From assembly GCA_016214375.1 (NCBI GenBank), contig JACROQ010000078.1, positions 957 through 7,523 of the forward strand: a DNA stretch of 6,567 nucleotides. The letters run 5' to 3'. This document shows, in pieces, positions 6,368 to 6,567 of this stretch (positions are counted from its first letter, which is position 1; each line of letters begins with the position of its first letter). This stretch comes from Nitrospirota bacterium. Its GTDB lineage: Bacteria > Nitrospirota > 9FT-COMBO-42-15 > HDB-SIOI813. Below the pieces are notes generated by a model. It saw only the letters and a list, made by a program, of their open reading frames with translations. It did not search any database and was not told the DNA's origin. The position numbers and the translations under genes are program-made.

Positions 6368-6567
6368 CTAAATGAGTGATACAGTAATGGTATCCGCGAT
6401 GAGGATGCCCCTGGGGGTCAGCCTTAACCGGTGATCTGTCGTATAGAGCAGGTCCCTGGCCTCAAGCGCTGCAAACCGGCTCGCGTGCGAGTCCTTGAGG
6501 GATATGTGAAACCGGTCTTTGAACCAGTCTAAATCGATCCCCCTGATCTTCCTCAGGCCGAGGAATA
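6368..6567 (-). CDS. hemW: HemW-like radical SAM heme chaperone, C-terminal end (partial)
   Basis: The minus strand is open from the right edge (first full codon at 6565) to TAG at 6370-6368, giving 65 residues. It starts FLGLRKIRGIDLDWFKDRF and ends with LRLTPRGILIADTITVSLI. This is the HemN C-terminal domain pattern: a GLR...G(I/V)D..F helix, a segment ending in ARDLL, and then LT.RG....D. Proteins called oxygen-independent coproporphyrinogen III oxidase-like, now HemW, usually end in this way right after the motif, as here. HemW binds heme and inserts it into target proteins. The radical SAM domain lies outside the window, so distinguishing HemW from true HemN rests on the short tail and is not certain. 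It is followed by the DUF362 gene after 14 nt on the same strand. Confidence 0.8.
   Translation of the reverse strand, partial: FLGLRKIRGIDLDWFKDRFHISLKDSHASRFAALEARDLLYTTDHRLRLTPRGILIADTITVSLI

Overview
This 6.6 kb window looks like ordinary chromosomal sequence of moderate GC from a Gram-negative, probably anaerobic bacterium. Three things suggest this: a CooT-type nickel protein and DUF3842 protein, an envelope-sugar cluster with a WbpE-like aminotransferase, and a DUF362 protein next to hemW. Nitrospirota or Desulfobacterota-like lineages would fit, but no marker gene here fixes the taxon, so this is inference.

Layout. Bases 1-137 hold only a possible gene end running off the left edge. 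A DUF486/DMT small membrane protein lies on the minus strand (138-464). A 45-bp AT-rich divergent spacer follows, with a recognisable sigma-70-like promoter for the plus strand. Five plus-strand genes come next: a DUF3842 protein (510-938), a CooT-like nickel protein (961-1158), a WbpE-like sugar aminotransferase (1207-2349), a bifunctional mannose-1-phosphate guanylyltransferase/mannose-6-phosphate isomerase (2342-3787) and a phosphomannomutase/phosphoglucomutase (3947-5428). A 128-bp imperfect palindrome with near-perfect 22-bp ends fills most of the gap between the last two. On the minus strand, the partial hemW C-terminus (6368-6567) is followed 14 nt later by a DUF362 protein (5388-6353, TTG start). 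The 3' end of that gene overlaps the mutase gene by 41 bp in convergent orientation.

Function. The bifunctional enzyme and the mutase together cover fructose-6-P to mannose-6-P, to mannose-1-P, to GDP-mannose. The aminotransferase next to them is of the type that aminates a 3-keto UDP-sugar. The cluster therefore probably supplies activated sugars for O-antigen, exopolysaccharide or glycan synthesis. The upstream DUF3842-CooT pair may be co-transcribed but has no obvious link to sugars.

Most noteworthy: the palindromic element, which looks like a member of a dispersed REP/MITE-like family; a heptanucleotide tandem repeat inserted in frame in the guanylyltransferase; and a promoter placed so that the DUF3842 mRNA may be leaderless. 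I see no convincing new multi-gene system. The DUF3842-CooT pair and the hemW-DUF362 pair are the least understood parts.
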